This document shows, piece by piece, positions 24,167 to 33,321 of a stretch of DNA of 43,868 nucleotides (position 1 is the first letter of the stretch; each line of letters begins with the position of its first letter). The notes below the pieces were generated by a model, which searched no databases, was not told the origin of the DNA, and worked only from the letters and a program-made list of their open reading frames with translations. Both the position numbers and the translations under genes were made by a program. Source of the DNA: Candidatus Bathyarchaeota archaeon (GTDB lineage: Archaea > Thermoproteota > Bathyarchaeia > TCS64); the NCBI GenBank assembly GCA_026014875.1, contig JAOZHO010000050.1:100090-143957 (forward strand), read 5' to 3'.

Positions 24167-25354
24167 TCAAGCCTCTGTCATGTGGGTCGTGAGGATCTTC
24201 TCGGCTGCGCCCACCCCTGATCCGGGCTCCATGTCGTAGCCGAGCTCCATGAGGCTCATCTCGAGGGCGGACAGCGTCGCAGTTATGTCGTTGGTCGTCA
24301 CGTTTCCCATGTGGCCCACCCTCACCGTCTGTCCCCCGAGCTTCCCGAGGCCCCCGGCGATGATCACCCCATACTTGATCCTCATCAGCCCCCGCATGTC
24401 GGCGTCGTCGATCCCCTCCGGTATCTTGGGCACTGAGAGGGTGTGGGCCTCCGAGCCCTTCGCCGGGAACTGGCCCAGCCCCAGGGCCTCGATCCCCGCC
24501 TTGAAGGCGTCGGAGAAGACTTCGTGGCGCCTCCACCGGGCCTCGAGCCCCTCCTCATGGATCATCTTGAGGGCCTCCAGCATGCCTAGGACGTTCCCCG
24601 TGGCGGGGGTGGCGAAGTAGCCCCTCGGGTTCTCCATGATGGGCTTCCACCTCGTCAGGTTGCAGTAGTAATCGGAGATGGGGGTCTTCCTATTCTCGAT
24701 GGCCCCCCAAGCCTTCTCGTTGAGGCAGAACATGGATGTCCCCGGGGGCGCCGCGATTGCCTTCTGGCTCCCCGTGAGGCAGAAGTCGATGTTCCACTCG
24801 TCCATCTTCACCGGCATACCCCCGACTCCGCAGACGCTGTCCACGATGTAGAGGGCGTCCGTGTTCTTCGCGAGCTCCCCCACCTTGTCTAGCCGGTTAG
24901 CGATCCCCGTGGAGGTGTCCACGTGCTCCACGGTGAAGGCCTTGTACTCATTAGACGAGAGCTTCTCCTCGACCCGCTTGAGATCGAGGGCCTCCCCCCA
25001 CTCGAACCTGAGCCGGTCCACGACCCCGCCGTGGCCCTCCACTATCTCCGCCCATTTCTCCCCGAAGAATCCGTTCTCGACGCAGAGGACCTTCTCCCCC
25101 CTCTCCACGAGGTTGGCGATGGCGGCCTCCATCCCCAGGGTCCCGCTGCCCGAGAGCATGAAGGGAGTCCCCTCCGTGCCGAAGAGCTTGTTCTGCAGCT
25201 TCAATGCCTCGACGTAGCCGTCCACGAACTCGCCGCTGACGTGGCTGAGGACGGGCTTTGCGAGGATCCTGAGGACCCGAGGTGAGACCATCGTCGGCCC
25301 CGGGATCATTAAAAGTTCACGCTCGTTTCCCAAATAGTCCACCATTCCCATCAT
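24167..25354 (-). CDS. Class V aminotransferase (serine/alanine-glyoxylate type)
   Basis: 395 residues, PLP-dependent fold type I. Markers: the N-terminal MIPGPTMVSPRVL typical of alanine-glyoxylate/serine-pyruvate aminotransferases, SGSGTLGMEAAIANL binding the phosphate, HVDTSTGIAN, the PLP-ring aspartate in IVDSVCGVGG, and the Schiff-base lysine in TGSQKAIAAPPG. The C-terminal small domain ends with VRVGHMGNVTTNDI, also diagnostic. It could serve glyoxylate/serine metabolism or a related transamination such as phosphonopyruvate or hydrogenase-linked alanine chemistry; the sequence alone does not separate these. Starts at 25354, 25351 and 25345 are all possible. Confidence 0.93.
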   Translation of the reverse strand: MMGMVDYLGNERELLMIPGPTMVSPRVLRILAKPVLSHVSGEFVDGYVEALKLQNKLFGTEGTPFMLSGSGTLGMEAAIANLVERGEKVLCVENGFFGEKWAEIVEGHGGVVDRLRFEWGEALDLKRVEEKLSSNEYKAFTVEHVDTSTGIANRLDKVGELAKNTDALYIVDSVCGVGGMPVKMDEWNIDFCLTGSQKAIAAPPGTSMFCLNEKAWGAIENRKTPISDYYCNLTRWKPIMENPRGYFATPATGNVLGMLEALKMIHEEGLEARWRRHEVFSDAFKAGIEALGLGQFPAKGSEAHTLSVPKIPEGIDDADMRGLMRIKYGVIIAGGLGKLGGQTVRVGHMGNVTTNDITATLSALEMSLMELGYDMEPGSGVGAAEKILTTHMTEA

Positions 25355-25488
25355 CCCCCTCGGGCTGATAACATTTTCCGAGGCCCGGGCTCCAAAACCG
25401 TGATGTACAATGCGTTAAGCTGTTCCTGGTTCCCGGGGCTTAGCCGGGGGAATTAATAGGCTTCCATGGGAGTATCTAATTGATCTTT

Positions 25489-27093
25489 ATGGGCGCATTG
25501 AACTCGTATTCTGATGCGTTCCTCAGGTTACCAGTCACCAGTAACATGAAACCCGACCCCCCACAGTCCAGCCCAGAGTCCTCCATCTCCAATGTCGTAG
25601 AGATCATGATGAGCGAGGACACTGGGGCAGTCGTCATCGTCGAGGAGAGTCGCTCCGTCGGGATCATAACTGAGAAGGACATTCTGAGGAGAGTGGTCAA
25701 GACCGCCAGGGACTTTGAGGAGACCTTAGCTAAGGATGTCATGACTAAACCCGTCATCACCATCGAAGCGGAGCGCCCGATTAGCGACGCCCTTGAGATG
25801 CTGAGGGAGAACAACATCAGGAGACTGGTCATCACCGAAGAGGGGGCCCTCGTCGGCCTCACCACCGAGAGGAGGCTCCTCGAGGTCGTCAACGAGCAGT
25901 ACCGGATGAACAGCCTCAGCAGGCTGACCCGGGTTATGCTTGATGAATCGGCTAGGTTGAGAGTCGCCTACATCAGCACCTTCCCACCGAGGGAGTGCGG
26001 TATAGCGACCTATACGAACGACCTCGTCGACGCCATCTCCCGGCTCTATGTCACCAAGTCCCCGACCATTGTCGCGATCAACGACAGAGGGGGCTACTAC
26101 AACTACCCCTCCCTCGTGGGGTTCCAGATCGACAGAGAGGAGGTCGACTCATACATAGAGGCGGCCGAGTACATCAACCGATCAGACATCGACATCGTTA
26201 ACCTGCAGCATGAATACGGCCTCTTCGGAGGAATCTGGGGTGAGTACATCCTCACCTTCCTTGAGAGGGTCGAGAAGCCCGTTGTCACGACGTTGCACAC
26301 GGTGCTGCCGGAGCCTGGTCCCGATGCGCACAGGGTCCTCGAGGGGATCCTCCGGCTCAGCGAACACGTTACCGTGATGGCGAGGGTCGGGATAGGGATC
26401 ATCGAGGAGCTCTACCTCACGTTCGGTGACAAGGTGCAGTACATCCCCCACGGGTGCGTGAACGTCCCCTTCATCAGCAGCGTCCCCGTGAAGAAGGGTC
26501 TGGGGCTCGAGGACAGGGTCGTCTTGTCCACGTTCGGCCTGATAAGCAGGGGGAAGGGGATCGAGTACGCGATCAGGGCTCTGCCTCTCATCGTCAAGGA
26601 GGAGCCCAGGGTCCTCTACCTCGTGATCGGGGAGACCCATCCGGAGGTGAGGAAACACGAGGGTGAGAGCTACCGCCAGTCGCTGCTGGACCTCGTAGGG
26701 GACTTGGGGATAGATGGGAACGTCAGGTTCGTGAACAGGTTCCTCGAGAAGAGCGAGCTCATAAGCTTCCTACAGGCCACGGACATCTACATCCTCCCCT
26801 ACCCGAACAAGGATCAGATCAGTAGCGGGACCCTCCTGTACGCCCTCAGTACCGGTAAGGCGATCGTCTCCACGCCCTTCCTGCACGCGGAGGAGGTGAT
26901 GTCCGAGGGGGCTGCGATGAGGTGCGAGTTCAGGGACCCTGAATCCATCGCGGACTCGGTGATCAACCTCCTCCAGTTCGGCGATGTCCACGACAAGATC
27001 GAGAGGAGGGCCTACCAGTACAGCAGGGAGATGATCTGGCCCAACGTCGGAATGCGGTATGTCAACTTGTTCCACAAGACGCTGGGCCTTTAA
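25489..27093 (+). CDS. CBS-domain pair fused to a GT4-family glycosyltransferase
   Basis: About 534 residues. The N-terminus (about 12-135) is a CBS pair: VEIMMSEDTGAVVIV, SVGIITEKDIL, AKDVMTKPVITIEAERPI, ALVGLTTERRLLEVV. The rest is a GT-B glycosyltransferase of family 4: the donor-site opening VAYISTFPPRECGIATYTNDL, QHEYGLFGG, TLHTVLPEP, IPHGC, then STFGLISRGKGIEYAI and QISSGTLLYALSTGKAIVSTP in the nucleotide-sugar half. CBS domains usually sense adenine nucleotides, so glycosyl transfer may be tied to energy state. Next come a toroid glycosidase-like gene and a GH130 gene on the same strand. ATG 25489 fits the TATA-like AATTAATAGG at 25451-25460. Confidence 0.9.
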   Translation: MGALNSYSDAFLRLPVTSNMKPDPPQSSPESSISNVVEIMMSEDTGAVVIVEESRSVGIITEKDILRRVVKTARDFEETLAKDVMTKPVITIEAERPISDALEMLRENNIRRLVITEEGALVGLTTERRLLEVVNEQYRMNSLSRLTRVMLDESARLRVAYISTFPPRECGIATYTNDLVDAISRLYVTKSPTIVAINDRGGYYNYPSLVGFQIDREEVDSYIEAAEYINRSDIDIVNLQHEYGLFGGIWGEYILTFLERVEKPVVTTLHTVLPEPGPDAHRVLEGILRLSEHVTVMARVGIGIIEELYLTFGDKVQYIPHGCVNVPFISSVPVKKGLGLEDRVVLSTFGLISRGKGIEYAIRALPLIVKEEPRVLYLVIGETHPEVRKHEGESYRQSLLDLVGDLGIDGNVRFVNRFLEKSELISFLQATDIYILPYPNKDQISSGTLLYALSTGKAIVSTPFLHAEEVMSEGAAMRCEFRDPESIADSVINLLQFGDVHDKIERRAYQYSREMIWPNVGMRYVNLFHKTLGL

Positions 27094-27169
27094 ATCTGCA
27101 AGTAACGGGGATGGGTACAGAAAAAATGGGGGAGGCATTTATCTGGGGGTAAGGGACGTGAGTTATGGC

Positions 27170-28204
27170 ATGAGGCCTTCATATCTTACTCTCGATGGCT
27201 TGAGTGTGTTGACCGACGAGGTCGGCATGTTCCAGCATAAAAAATTCTCGACTATCGCCCGCAAGGAAGGATACACGACCGATGATAACGCCCGGGCCCT
27301 CATCGCAGCCCTGATGCATCATCGCAACATGGGGGACCCCGACTCCCTCCGGCTCGCTGAGACCTACCTCTCATTCATGCTGCACATGCAGAGGGAGGAC
27401 GGACTGTTACACAACCTCATGGGGTTCGACAGGAGATTCCGAGACGATTTCGGTTCCGAGGACTGCATGGGCCACGCCCTCTGGGCTTGCGGATACACCT
27501 TGAGTGTAGATGCCCCAGAGGAGATGAGACTCGTCGCAAAGGAGATATTCGACAGGTGCCTGCCCCCCTCGCGTCTATTCATATCGCCCAGGGCCAAAGC
27601 CCTCACGATCCTTGGGCTCCATCATTACCAGAGCGCTTTCCCAGAAGATCGAAATCCGTCGAGGCATATAGAGGAGCTCGCCGGCGAGCTGATAGCCCAG
27701 TACGGGGTTGAGGCCGATGCCGAGTGGCGATGGTTCGAGTCCTATCTCACCTACGCGAACGCCAGGCTGCCCCAGGCGCTCCTCGTCGCCCATCTTTCCA
27801 AGGGGGGGCCTTCATGTCTCAAGATAGCCTTGGACTCGCTTGATTTCCTGGTGGAGACCCATATTGTTGACGGAATCTTCATGCCGATTGGGACCGAGGG
27901 CTGGTATGTCAAGGGTGGGGAGAGGGCTGTCTACGACCAGCAGCCCATCGAGGCGTCCTGCATGGTGGAGGCTGCTGTGGTGGCATATGTCATCACCGGG
28001 GAAAATAAGTATCTCGAGGCGGCGAAGACTGCTTACGAGTGGTATCACGGGGGGAACACTTTGGGCGTCGTGCTCGTCAACGGCGTGACGGGGACCTGCT
28101 ACGATGGGATAACCCCTGAGGGCCTGAACCGGAATCAGGGGGCCGAGGCGACCCTCTCCTATTACCTGGCATCTCTGACCCTGCTGGAGAATGACCTTCT
28201 CTGA
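27170..28204 (+). CDS. Alpha/alpha-toroid glycosidase-like protein
   Basis: About 345 residues, nearly all helical, with repeated helix-loop units and conserved aromatic/acidic loops: ARKEGYTTDDNARALIAAL, QREDGLLHNLMGF, SEDCMGHALWACG, YDQQPIEASCMVEAA and YDGITPEGLNRNQGAEATL. This is the six-hairpin toroid used by GH88/GH105-type hydrolases and sugar epimerases. Proteins of this kind commonly sit between a GT4 and a GH130 gene, as here. Whether it hydrolyses, phosphorolyses or only binds sugar is unclear. The ATG at 27170 lies ~30 nt after a TATA-like GCATTTATC, suggesting a leaderless mRNA; a GTG at 27158 is the alternative. Confidence 0.7.
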   Translation: MRPSYLTLDGLSVLTDEVGMFQHKKFSTIARKEGYTTDDNARALIAALMHHRNMGDPDSLRLAETYLSFMLHMQREDGLLHNLMGFDRRFRDDFGSEDCMGHALWACGYTLSVDAPEEMRLVAKEIFDRCLPPSRLFISPRAKALTILGLHHYQSAFPEDRNPSRHIEELAGELIAQYGVEADAEWRWFESYLTYANARLPQALLVAHLSKGGPSCLKIALDSLDFLVETHIVDGIFMPIGTEGWYVKGGERAVYDQQPIEASCMVEAAVVAYVITGENKYLEAAKTAYEWYHGGNTLGVVLVNGVTGTCYDGITPEGLNRNQGAEATLSYYLASLTLLENDLL

Positions 28205-28293
28205 CCCGTCCTCGGGTGGGCTGTAAACTCATCCAGCGGTGATGTTGTCGCTAACCACATAACATATATCTGTATTCGCGGTGGAATAGGGAG

Positions 28294-29175
28294 ATGGTTC
28301 GATTCGAGGGAAATCCCATCCTCGAGCCCATAGAGGATCATCCATGGGAGTCTAGGTACGTCTTCAACACGGCGATGATAGGCCTCGGGGGGCGCATCCA
28401 CTACTTCTATAGGGCCATGGGGGAGGACAAGGTCTCCCGCATCGGGTACGCCTCCTCGGAGGACGGCTACCACATCGACCTGCGCCTTCCCAATCCTGTG
28501 TTCGAGCCATCCTGTTCCCTAGAAAAGTATGGCTGCGAGGATCCCCGGCTTACCCTCATCGGGGACAGGTATGTGATGACCTATACTGCGTACGGCGACA
28601 TCTTCCAGGTGGGCATCACGTCGATATCCTCCGCAGACATCCTGGAGATGAACTGGGCCTGGGGGGAGAGGTGGTTTCCCTTCCCGAACACGTGGAACAA
28701 GAATGCGGTCGTTTTCCCTCGGATGATTGGGGGGCGTTACGTCATGCTCCACAGGCACGAGCCGGACATATGCATAGCCCACTCGGGGGACCTCTGCAGT
28801 TGGAACCATACCGATATCATGATGAGGCCGAGGCAAGGTCGCTGGGACAGTGCCAAGATTGGGGCTGCCGGTCCACCGATGGAGCTGGAGGACGGTTGGC
28901 TCCTCGTTTACCACGGGGTCGACGACGATAGAACGTATCGCTTAGGTGCGGCTATCCTCGATAAGGACGATCCCGGGAAGGTCCGGGGTCGAACCGATGA
29001 GCCGATCCTCGAACCACGGGAAGAGTATGAACGGTTCGGGCAGGTCCCCAACGTGGTGTTCAGCTGTGGATCGGTCATCGTAGACGAGGAACTTCTAATA
29101 TCTTACGGAGCCGCGGATACGGTGATCGGTGTGGCTTCTTTCAGTCTAGACGAGATATTGGAATTCTGTGTTTAA
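28294..29175 (+). CDS. GH130-family glycoside phosphorylase/hydrolase
   Basis: 293 residues forming a five-bladed propeller. Diagnostic segments are FEGNPILEP at the start, NTAMIGLGGRIHYFYRAMG, the GH130 hallmark EDPR in KYGCEDPRLTLIGDRYVM, NKNAVVFPRMIGGRYVMLHR, LVYHGVDDDRTYRLGAAILD and the closing VPNVVFSCGSVI...LISYGAADTVIGVA. GH130 enzymes phosphorolyse or hydrolyse beta-mannosides, giving mannose 1-phosphate. With the GT4 and toroid genes this points to synthesis and recycling of a mannose-containing oligosaccharide. The ATG is ~27 nt after a TATA-like CATATATCT (28263-28271), so the gene has its own promoter and likely a leaderless mRNA. Confidence 0.9.
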   Translation: MVRFEGNPILEPIEDHPWESRYVFNTAMIGLGGRIHYFYRAMGEDKVSRIGYASSEDGYHIDLRLPNPVFEPSCSLEKYGCEDPRLTLIGDRYVMTYTAYGDIFQVGITSISSADILEMNWAWGERWFPFPNTWNKNAVVFPRMIGGRYVMLHRHEPDICIAHSGDLCSWNHTDIMMRPRQGRWDSAKIGAAGPPMELEDGWLLVYHGVDDDRTYRLGAAILDKDDPGKVRGRTDEPILEPREEYERFGQVPNVVFSCGSVIVDEELLISYGAADTVIGVASFSLDEILEFCV

Positions 29176-29249
29176 GATAACAGGGCAGATCCTCCCCGAA
29201 AGTCGAATGCGACGGGTTCTGGATAAGTTTAAAGTAGAATGGAGCGATT

Positions 29250-30536
29250 GTGAAAGGCAATCCAGAAGGTGGCAAGTTGGAGACGAAGGAGGTCACCGTT
29301 CCGAGCCTCGAGTGGCATGGGGACGAGCCGTTGACGCTGAACTTCCCGGCGAAATGGGAGATCAAACGGTGCAGGATGGCATGTGAGGGCTACCCGGGTA
29401 TGTCTAAGGAAGAGATCAGAGCTGCGATCTCCAACCCCATCGGGACACCTACTCTGGAGAGCCTCGCCGAGAAGGCCGAGGAGGTCGTCATCATCATCGA
29501 TGACATGACCCGCCCCACAAAGTCCCACCAGTACGCCGCTCCGATTCTGGAGACCCTCCACCGGGCGGGCATACCCAGGGACAACGTCCGTTTCATCATC
29601 GCCCCGGGGACCCACGGCACCTTCGGACGCCTCGACTTCGTGAAGAAGCTCGGGGAGGAGATCGTGGACGAGTACCAGTGCTACAACCACAACCCCTACG
29701 AGATGCTCGACTACCTCGGGGAGACGAGCTACGGCACCCCCGTCTACGTGAACTCCGAGGTGATGAGGTGCGACCTCAAGATCGGGATAGGCACCGCCCT
29801 CTTCCACAGACTAATGGGATTCAGCGGAGGCGGCAAGATCATCAGCCCCGGAGTCGCAGGGATCGAGACGATCCGCCACAACCACGGCCCCCTCGGAGGC
29901 TTCGGCCCCGACTTCACCCCCCACGAGTCCACGGGCTACCTGAAGAACGAAGGGAACGTGATGCGCCTCGACGCCGAGGAATCCGCCCGGATGGCGGGGC
30001 TCACCTTCAAGGTGGACACCGTCCTCAATCTGGAGAGGGCCCCCCTCGAAGTCCACGCAGGCGACTTCGTCGCGACCCAGCGCAAAGCCTCGGCCGGCGC
30101 ACTGAAGTGGCACAGATGCGAGTCCCCCGAGGCCGAGATCGTCGTCGTGAACAGCTACATGAGGGAGAACGAGCCCTACCTCGGGTTCTGGCCCGCATTC
30201 AACTCCGTGACCCGGGACGGCACCGTGGTTCTCATCGCCAAGGACCCCGACGGGGACATCAACCACTGGCTATTCAATCACCACGGCAAGTACACCGGCT
30301 CCAGCCTCTGGAGCGGGAAGACACGGCACCTCAGCAGGGGGGCGAGGCTCATCATCCACGGCCCCCGATTCAGGAGCCTCGAGATGCGACTCGGCTCCCC
30401 CGAGACCACAACGTGGATCAAGGACTGGGACGACGTCATCGAGAAGCTCGAGAACCACCACGGCCCCGGATCAAGGGTCGCCGTGCTCCCCGACGGGACT
30501 TCGGGCATCCCGGAGAAGGCGATCCAGAGCCTCTAG
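29250..30536 (+). CDS. LarA-family (DUF2088) nickel-pincer racemase/epimerase-like protein
   Basis: About 428 residues. LarA enzymes use a covalently bound nickel-pincer nucleotide to racemise 2-hydroxyacids. Present are IIIDDMTRPTKSHQ, the catalytic-histidine loop APGTHGTF, and HRLMGFSGGGKIISPGVAG with the histidine and the cofactor-binding lysine in their expected places (lactate racemases have GGRK; here GGGK), then IRHNHGPLGG with a further histidine. The start GTG at 29250 has GGAG about 5 nt before it. Pincer-making genes (larB, larC, larE) are not in the window. Substrate probably a hydroxyacid or sugar acid; the UxaA pair downstream is consistent with sugar-acid metabolism. Confidence 0.88.
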   Translation: MKGNPEGGKLETKEVTVPSLEWHGDEPLTLNFPAKWEIKRCRMACEGYPGMSKEEIRAAISNPIGTPTLESLAEKAEEVVIIIDDMTRPTKSHQYAAPILETLHRAGIPRDNVRFIIAPGTHGTFGRLDFVKKLGEEIVDEYQCYNHNPYEMLDYLGETSYGTPVYVNSEVMRCDLKIGIGTALFHRLMGFSGGGKIISPGVAGIETIRHNHGPLGGFGPDFTPHESTGYLKNEGNVMRLDAEESARMAGLTFKVDTVLNLERAPLEVHAGDFVATQRKASAGALKWHRCESPEAEIVVVNSYMRENEPYLGFWPAFNSVTRDGTVVLIAKDPDGDINHWLFNHHGKYTGSSLWSGKTRHLSRGARLIIHGPRFRSLEMRLGSPETTTWIKDWDDVIEKLENHHGPGSRVAVLPDGTSGIPEKAIQSL

Positions 30537-30806
30537 GCTCCATCATCCTTCCTGTATTCGCAGGCACGGCGAAAGCCTACAAAGCTCAGAGAGCCGCCCC
30601 TCATTCCTGAACGCCAATCCGTGACAAAGCCCTTGGACAGGTACGCATTAACCTCCGCCAACCGTGGCGGCATGTCTGAAAACTCGTCGCAGTCCCAGGA
30701 GCAAAAAGCTCACACCGGGTAGCACTTATCGATGAAGTTTCTCCGGTGGTCTGAATCTTTCTCGGTATATTTACTTACATCCACAATGACCATTTATGAG
30801 ATTGGC
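30537..30806 (+). other. Intergenic region with a small hairpin
   Basis: 270 bp without a gene. CCGCCA-accg-TGGCGG at 30655-30670 forms a 6-bp GC-rich hairpin. GGTATATTTAC at about 30764-30774 is the best TATA box for the UxaA operon. Confidence 0.45.
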
Positions 30807-31115
30807 ATGGCTAAGGCGATCCAGATAGACGACCAAGACAACGTCGCCACTGTGACCTCGAAGGTCTCGAAGGGGGCGCAGGTGGAGGTCCTGTCCCCAG
30901 AGGGCTCGATCCTGATGAGGCCAGATGCTCTCGGGGATGTTCCTTTCGGTCACAAGATTGCCCTCAAACCTCTCGCCCGGGGCGACGAGGTCATGAAGTA
31001 CGGGGAGGTCATAGGCGTCGCATCGGCAGGCATCGAAGTCGGAGAGTGGCTCCACACCCACAACGTGGAGAGCATCAGGGTCCCCACGTCCAAGCTCCAG
31101 GAGGCAGAGGCATGA
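30807..31115 (+). CDS. UxaA-family hydrolase, small (SAF-domain) subunit
   Basis: About 102 residues matching the N-terminal SAF domain of altronate/galactarate dehydratases: AIQIDDQDNVATVTSKVSKG, then FGHKIALKPLARGDEVMKYGEVIGVASAGI and the conserved GEWLHTHNVE, whose histidines belong to the active site region. Usual length is 90-105 residues. ATG 30807 is chosen because the residues before it do not match the family; ATG 30786 is possible. Its stop overlaps the large-subunit start by ATGA, so both make one enzyme. It would dehydrate a sugar acid such as altronate, or a shorter hydroxyacid in the related families. Confidence 0.88.
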   Translation: MAKAIQIDDQDNVATVTSKVSKGAQVEVLSPEGSILMRPDALGDVPFGHKIALKPLARGDEVMKYGEVIGVASAGIEVGEWLHTHNVESIRVPTSKLQEAEA

Positions 31116-32287
31116 CTGAGTTCTACGGCTACGAGCGACCGGACGGCTCCGTGGGGGTCAGGAACCATCTTCTCGTATTGACGCCCATGGACTGCAGCAT
31201 CGAGCCGGCCCGGAAGATCGCCGCCCAGGTGGAGGGAGCCGTGGCGGTGACCCAGCACCACGGCTGCAGGAACGACCCGATGATAGCGAACACCCTCATA
31301 GGCACAGGGAAAAACCCCAACGTCGCCGGGATCCTCCTAGTGGGGCTGGGCTGCGAATCCTTGACCTGCGAGATCGTCGCCGAGGGCATCAAGCCCACGG
31401 GGAAGCCCATGGAGACCCTGGTGATCCAGGAGGAAGGGGGCACCATCAAGACCACGGAGAAGGGGGTGCGAATCCTCCAAAAGATGGCCCAGGAGGTCGC
31501 GGAGCTCAAGAGGGAGCCCTTCCCCCTATCGGAGCTGATCCTCGCCGTGGAGTGCGGGGGCTCGGATGCGACTTCGGGGCTCGCCGCGAACCCTGCTGTG
31601 GGTGTCGCAGCTGACATGATCATCGATGAAGGGGGGACGGTGATGTTCGGGGAGACCCAAGAGATGACGGGGACCCAGCACATCCTCGCCCGCCGAGCCG
31701 TGAACGACGATGTGGCGAAGGATATCATCGCTATGATCGAGCGGCAGGAGGCCCGGATGCGGGCGATGGGCATCGACAGCAGGTACATGTCCAAGGGGAA
31801 CCAGGACGGGGGGCTCACTACCCTCGAGGAGAAGAGCCTCGGGGCCATCCGGAAGGGAGGCACCCGGCCCATCCAGGGGGTGCTCAGGAACGACAGGGAG
31901 GCCCTGGACGAGCCGGGCCGGTCGGGGCTCTGGCTCCAGGACGGGACCGGGTGGGATGTGCCCTCGGTGACTCACATGGTGGCGGCGGGTGCCCAGGTCG
32001 TGGTGTTCACCTCGGGGAGGGGGTCTACGACGGGCCACGCGATCGCTCCGGTGCTGAAGGTGACGGGGAATCCTGCGACCTATAGGAATCTCGTGGATAA
32101 TATCGATGTGAACGCGGGGACGATCCTCGACGGAGGGGAGTCCTTGAACTCGGTGGGCGGGAGGATATTTAGCTCGGTGGTGGATGTGGCCTCGGGTAGG
32201 CTGACGAAGGCGGAGACCCTTGGGTTTCACGAGTTCATAGTATTCAGGACCGACCGGGCGGCGGAGACGCTCCTGGGTCACTGCTGA
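31112..32287 (+). CDS. UxaA-family hydrolase, large subunit (altronate/galactarate dehydratase C-terminal domain)
   Basis: 391 residues. FYGYERPDGSVGVRNHLLVL is the diagnostic start; QHHGCRNDP, GLGCESLTCE, LILAVECGGSDATSGLAANPAVG and VVFTSGRGSTTGHAIAPVLKV cover the rest of the family's conserved cysteine/histidine and glycine positions. The catalytic unit requires the small SAF subunit encoded just before it, with a 4-nt ATGA overlap. Context (LarA upstream) suggests a hydroxyacid or sugar-acid degradation step. Third-position base usage moves from C/A-rich to G/T-rich within the gene at about 31.6 kb. Confidence 0.9.
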   Translation: MTEFYGYERPDGSVGVRNHLLVLTPMDCSIEPARKIAAQVEGAVAVTQHHGCRNDPMIANTLIGTGKNPNVAGILLVGLGCESLTCEIVAEGIKPTGKPMETLVIQEEGGTIKTTEKGVRILQKMAQEVAELKREPFPLSELILAVECGGSDATSGLAANPAVGVAADMIIDEGGTVMFGETQEMTGTQHILARRAVNDDVAKDIIAMIERQEARMRAMGIDSRYMSKGNQDGGLTTLEEKSLGAIRKGGTRPIQGVLRNDREALDEPGRSGLWLQDGTGWDVPSVTHMVAAGAQVVVFTSGRGSTTGHAIAPVLKVTGNPATYRNLVDNIDVNAGTILDGGESLNSVGGRIFSSVVDVASGRLTKAETLGFHEFIVFRTDRAAETLLGHC

Positions 32288-32339
32288 TCCTCTTCTCCGG
32301 GGAAAGGGATAATATCCCACGGTTCCGGTTGGGGTATTC

Positions 32340-33170
32340 ATGCGGCGGGACGGCTACTGGGTCGAGGTGATCTCCACGGGGGATGAGATTCTCTTCGGGC
32401 GTATCGTTGACACTAACTCGGCCTGGATCGCGAGGAGGGCGGCGGAGCTGGGGGTCTGGCTGAGGCGGGTCACCAGCGTCGGGGACGACCTCGGGGAGAT
32501 CTCGGGGGTCCTGAGGGAGGCCCTGGGGCGGGGGCCGGATCTCGTATTGTTCACGGGGGGGCTGGGGCCGTCCGAGGATGATCTGACCGTGGAGGCGATC
32601 GGGCTGGCTCTGGGGCGGGATGTGGTCTTGGACCAGGGGGCGGTGGAGAGGATCCGGAGGAGGTACGAGGAGAGGGGGATCCATGATACGGTCCGGGGGG
32701 AGAGGATGGCCCGGGTGGTGGACGGATCCAGGGCGCTGGAGAACCCTGTGGGGATGGCGACGGGGATGGAGGTGGTGGAGGGGGGGTCCACCGTCATGAC
32801 GTTTCCCGGTGTCCCCTCGGAGATGAAGGCGATGTTCGATGCGTATGCCGCTCCATTGATCGAGGGGAGGACCACCTCGCGTTTCGCGGCTAACACCGTG
32901 GTGGCCCGGGTGGTGTTCAGAGATTTCTTCCCGGTCTACCGGGGGATGCAGGCCGACTATCCGGATGTCTACATTAAGAATGCGGCGACGCCCCCTGAGT
33001 CCCCGGAGGAGAGGGTGCGGATGAAGGACATCACGGTGGACGTGGTGGCGGAGGGGGGGAGCCGGGAGGAGAGTGAGTTGATCCTGGGGGAGGTGTTGGC
33101 GGAGTTCGGCCGGCGCCTCGGGGAGGTGGGGGGCAGGCTGATCCTGGACGCCGAGGTGCGGCGAGCGTAA
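32340..33170 (+). CDS. CinA-type MoCF (molybdopterin-binding-like) domain protein
   Basis: 276 residues. The domain related to MogA/MoaB is clear: VEVISTGDEILFGRIVDTNSAWIA, VTSVGDDLGEISGVLREAL, VLFTGGLGPSEDDLTVEAI, and ENPVGMATGM plus FPGVPSEMKAMFD. This corresponds to the CinA N-terminal half (COG1058), which in bacteria hydrolyses ADP-ribose; the C-terminal nicotinamide-nucleotide amidase domain is absent, as is usual in archaea. The ATG at 32340 follows a TATA-like GGATAATATC about 30 nt upstream. The stop is 38 nt before a lipoate-ligase stub. Confidence 0.88.
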   Translation: MRRDGYWVEVISTGDEILFGRIVDTNSAWIARRAAELGVWLRRVTSVGDDLGEISGVLREALGRGPDLVLFTGGLGPSEDDLTVEAIGLALGRDVVLDQGAVERIRRRYEERGIHDTVRGERMARVVDGSRALENPVGMATGMEVVEGGSTVMTFPGVPSEMKAMFDAYAAPLIEGRTTSRFAANTVVARVVFRDFFPVYRGMQADYPDVYIKNAATPPESPEERVRMKDITVDVVAEGGSREESELILGEVLAEFGRRLGEVGGRLILDAEVRRA

Positions 33171-33207
33171 TTATTGTCTGGGTGCCCCGTTTCTTGGTGT
33201 GAGGGTT

Positions 33208-33321
33208 ATGGGGAGGCTTCTGGACCTCGGGGCCATAGACGGCTACACCATGACGAATCTGTATGAGGCCGTGGCAGGGGGATTTCGTGGCGGCCCTGCT
33301 GAAGGCCCGGGTGAGTCCTAG
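33208..33321 (+). pseudogene. N-terminal stub of a lipoate-protein ligase-like gene
   Basis: From ATG 33208 there are 37 codons. Residues 1-23 (GRLLDLGAIDGYTMTNLYEAVA) look like the start of lipoate/biotin protein ligase-family proteins (pattern RLLDxGxxDG..M..YEA). After a G run the sequence turns into low-complexity Gly/Pro and stops; in the next frame DFVAALLKARVS looks like a different coding piece, so an internal deletion or frameshift joined two ends. Its TAG (33319-33321) overlaps the glycyl-tRNA synthetase stop from the other strand. A full family member has ~250 residues. Confidence 0.55.

Noticed and set aside
25428-25438. GGTTCCCGGGG resembling part of the 19-bp repeat
   Set aside because: Only about ten bases match, without the TAGGATAAG part or an 11-bp array; chance is likely in GC-rich DNA.
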